14,773 nt of DNA, from contig CALJKV010000003.1 in assembly GCA_937974245.1 (NCBI GenBank), positions 1 to 14,773 of the forward strand, in the 5' to 3' direction. Below, in pieces: positions 13,656 through 14,773 of the stretch (position 1 is the stretch's first letter; each line of letters starts with the position of its first letter). The stretch is from an uncultured Chloroflexota bacterium. GTDB taxonomy: Bacteria > Chloroflexota > Anaerolineae > Aggregatilineales > Phototrophicaceae. A program made the position numbers and the translations under genes. The notes beneath the pieces were generated by a model. The model did no database searches and was not told the origin of the DNA. It worked only from the letters and a program-made list of their open reading frames with translations.

Positions 13656-14773
13656 CTAATTCCAGCAGGCTACAAAGCGCACTGGCAGGTAGCCGCCGCT
13701 GCCATCCGGCTCGAAAATCCCTGTGTAATTCGAATACTCCGAACAATTTACTGGTGTACTGGCTTGCCACGAGGTTGTGAATGAATAGGTATCCACACCA
13801 TCCACATGCCACACCATAATGGCGGGCTGTAACGTTGCTGTTGCCGTCGGCGTGTCCGTCGGGGTGTAGGTCGCCGTCGGCGTGTTGGTCGGTGTATCAG
13901 TCGGTGTGTACGTCGGCGTCGGCGTGTTGGTCGGCGTGTCCGTCGGCGTATCGGTGGGTGTGTAGGTCGCCGTTGGCGTGTTGGTCGGTGTATCAGTCGG
14001 GGTGTAGGTCGCCGTCGGCGTGTTGGTCGGTGTATCAGTTGGGGTGTAAGTCGCCGTCGGTGTGTTGGTCGGCGTGTCCGTCGGTGTGTACGTCGCCGTA
14101 GGCGTGTTGGTCGGCGTATCGGTGGGTGTGTAAGTCGCCGTAGGCGTGTTGGTCGGCGTGTCCGTCGGGGTGTAGGTCGCCGTTGGCGTGTTGGTCGGCG
14201 TGTCCGTCGGGGTGTAGGTCGCCGTTGGCGTATTGGTCGGCGTATCGGTGGGTGTGTCAGTCGCCGTTGGCGTGTTGGTCGGCGTGTCCGTCGGGGTGTA
14301 GGTCGCCGTCGGTGTGTTGGTCGGCGTGTCCGTCGGTGTGTACGTCGCCGTCGGTGTGTTGGTCGGCGTGTCCGTCGGGGTGTAGGTCGCCGTTGGCGTA
14401 TTGGTCGGCGTATCGGTGGGTGTGTCAGTCGCCGTCGGCGTGTTGGTCGGCGTATCAGTCGGTGTGTCAGTCGCCGTCGGCGTGTTGGTCGGCGTGTCAG
14501 TCGGCGTGTCAGTCGGCGTGTTGGTCGGCGTGTCAGTCGGCGTGTTGGTCGGTGTCGGTGTGTACGTCGCCGTAGGCGTATTCGTCGGTGTGTCAGTCGG
14601 CGTGTACGTCGCCGTCAGTGTGTTGGTCGGTGTGTCCGTCGGCGTGTCCGTCGGCGTGTTGGTCGGTGTATCGGTGGGTGTGTTGGTCGCCGTCGGTGTG
14701 TACGTCGGTGTGTTGGTCGCCGTTGGCGTGTTGGTCGGGGTTGCCGCGAGCGGCGTAATACCGGCCTGCTGCA
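13656..14773 (-). CDS. Partial surface protein: long Thr-Pro repeat region and short C-terminal domain
   Basis: The gene enters from the right edge (start missing) and ends with TAG at 13656-13658, giving 371 visible codons. The first visible residues (QQAGITPLAA) probably end a globular domain. About 300 residues of TPTxTPT repeats follow (units such as TATYTPTDTPTNTP), then a tail of about 60 residues: LQPAIMVWHVDGVDTYSF, VNCSEYSNYTGIFEPDG, YLPVRFVACWN, with two cysteines that could form a disulfide. Such Thr-Pro-rich spacers are typical of exported Chloroflexota proteins and are probably extended and O-glycosylated, holding a domain off the cell surface. No sorting signal or membrane anchor is visible at the C terminus. 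A strong terminator follows. The function of the tail domain is unknown to me. Confidence 0.8.
   Translation of the reverse strand, partial: QQAGITPLAATPTNTPTATNTPTYTPTATNTPTDTPTNTPTDTPTDTPTNTLTATYTPTDTPTNTPTATYTPTPTNTPTDTPTNTPTDTPTDTPTNTPTATDTPTDTPTNTPTATDTPTDTPTNTPTATYTPTDTPTNTPTATYTPTDTPTNTPTATYTPTDTPTNTPTATDTPTDTPTNTPTATYTPTDTPTNTPTATYTPTDTPTNTPTATYTPTDTPTNTPTATYTPTDTPTNTPTATYTPTDTPTNTPTATYTPTDTPTNTPTATYTPTDTPTDTPTNTPTPTYTPTDTPTNTPTATYTPTDTPTATATLQPAIMVWHVDGVDTYSFTTSWQASTPVNCSEYSNYTGIFEPDGSGGYLPVRFVACWN
13840..14745 (-). repeat. Tandem coding repeat, 42-bp higher-order unit
   Basis: GTCGCC (plus-strand view) recurs at 13966, 14008, 14050, 14092, 14134, 14176, 14218, 14260, 14302, 14344, 14386, 14428 and 14470: twelve consecutive steps of exactly 42 bp, or 14 codons. 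Outside that core the spacing loosens and shorter 12- to 18-bp sub-units dominate. Units differ mostly at third codon positions and at the Asn/Asp/Tyr position, so the protein pattern is kept. No spacers are present, so it is not a CRISPR array. Confidence 0.9.

Noticed and set aside
13835..14575. Long plus-strand open frames rich in Cys, Trp and Ser across the repeat
   Set aside because: They are antisense readings of the Thr-Pro repeat, open only because the periodic sequence has no stop in that frame. The minus strand has the sensible protein, a stop codon and a terminator.
13840..14745. Repeat array as a CRISPR
   Set aside because: Units are directly adjacent, degenerate at third codon positions and coding; there are no unique spacers.

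Overview
The window reads like a piece of a Chloroflexota (Anaerolineae-type) chromosome. This is an inference from style. The clues are extracellular proteins with very long TPT/NTPT linkers, secreted beta-propeller proteins ending in an SH3b domain, lone two-CBS proteins, GC-rich housekeeping genes, and NarL/LiaR-type regulators. No rRNA, tRNA, CRISPR array or intact insertion sequence was seen.

Layout. (1) 1-2249, minus strand: a parA-parB partition pair whose genes overlap by one base (TAATG). A perfect palindrome at the parB stop codon could be a terminator or a parS-like site. (2) 2250-2600: no protein gene. The plus strand carries a run of hairpins with several G-U pairs, an extended -10 box in front and a textbook terminator behind, which makes it a candidate non-coding RNA of about 227 nt. 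(3) 2598-5720: a scrambled, mostly AT-richer stretch. It holds a fragment of a LuxR-type HTH gene, a secreted WD40 propeller gene whose end has been replaced by a copy of that fragment's tail, a C-terminal scrap with a calcium-loop-like motif, an intact secreted propeller-SH3b protein, and a decayed short reading frame. (4) 5831-7107, minus strand: a CPBP-family membrane protease and a YjjX-type inosine/xanthosine triphosphatase, 5 bp apart. (5) 7224-9289, plus strand: nagA and a PfkB-family sugar kinase, divergent from the CPBP gene across a promoter region with mirrored -10 boxes. (6) 9296-11515: a NarL/DosR-like response regulator (minus), a 579-bp spacer rich in repeats and hairpins, then two double-CBS proteins (plus). 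(7) 11649-13525: an ABC ATPase of the LolD/MacB type with no permease in view, convergent with an APH-family kinase resembling spectinomycin phosphotransferases. (8) 13656 to the right edge, minus strand: the 3' part of a large surface protein made mostly of a 42-bp (14-residue) Thr-Pro repeat, closed by a clear terminator.

The most unusual items are the candidate RNA beside parA (2337-2565) and the split 54-bp duplication that bounds and truncates the WD40 gene. The rest is mostly recognisable families in ordinary arrangements.
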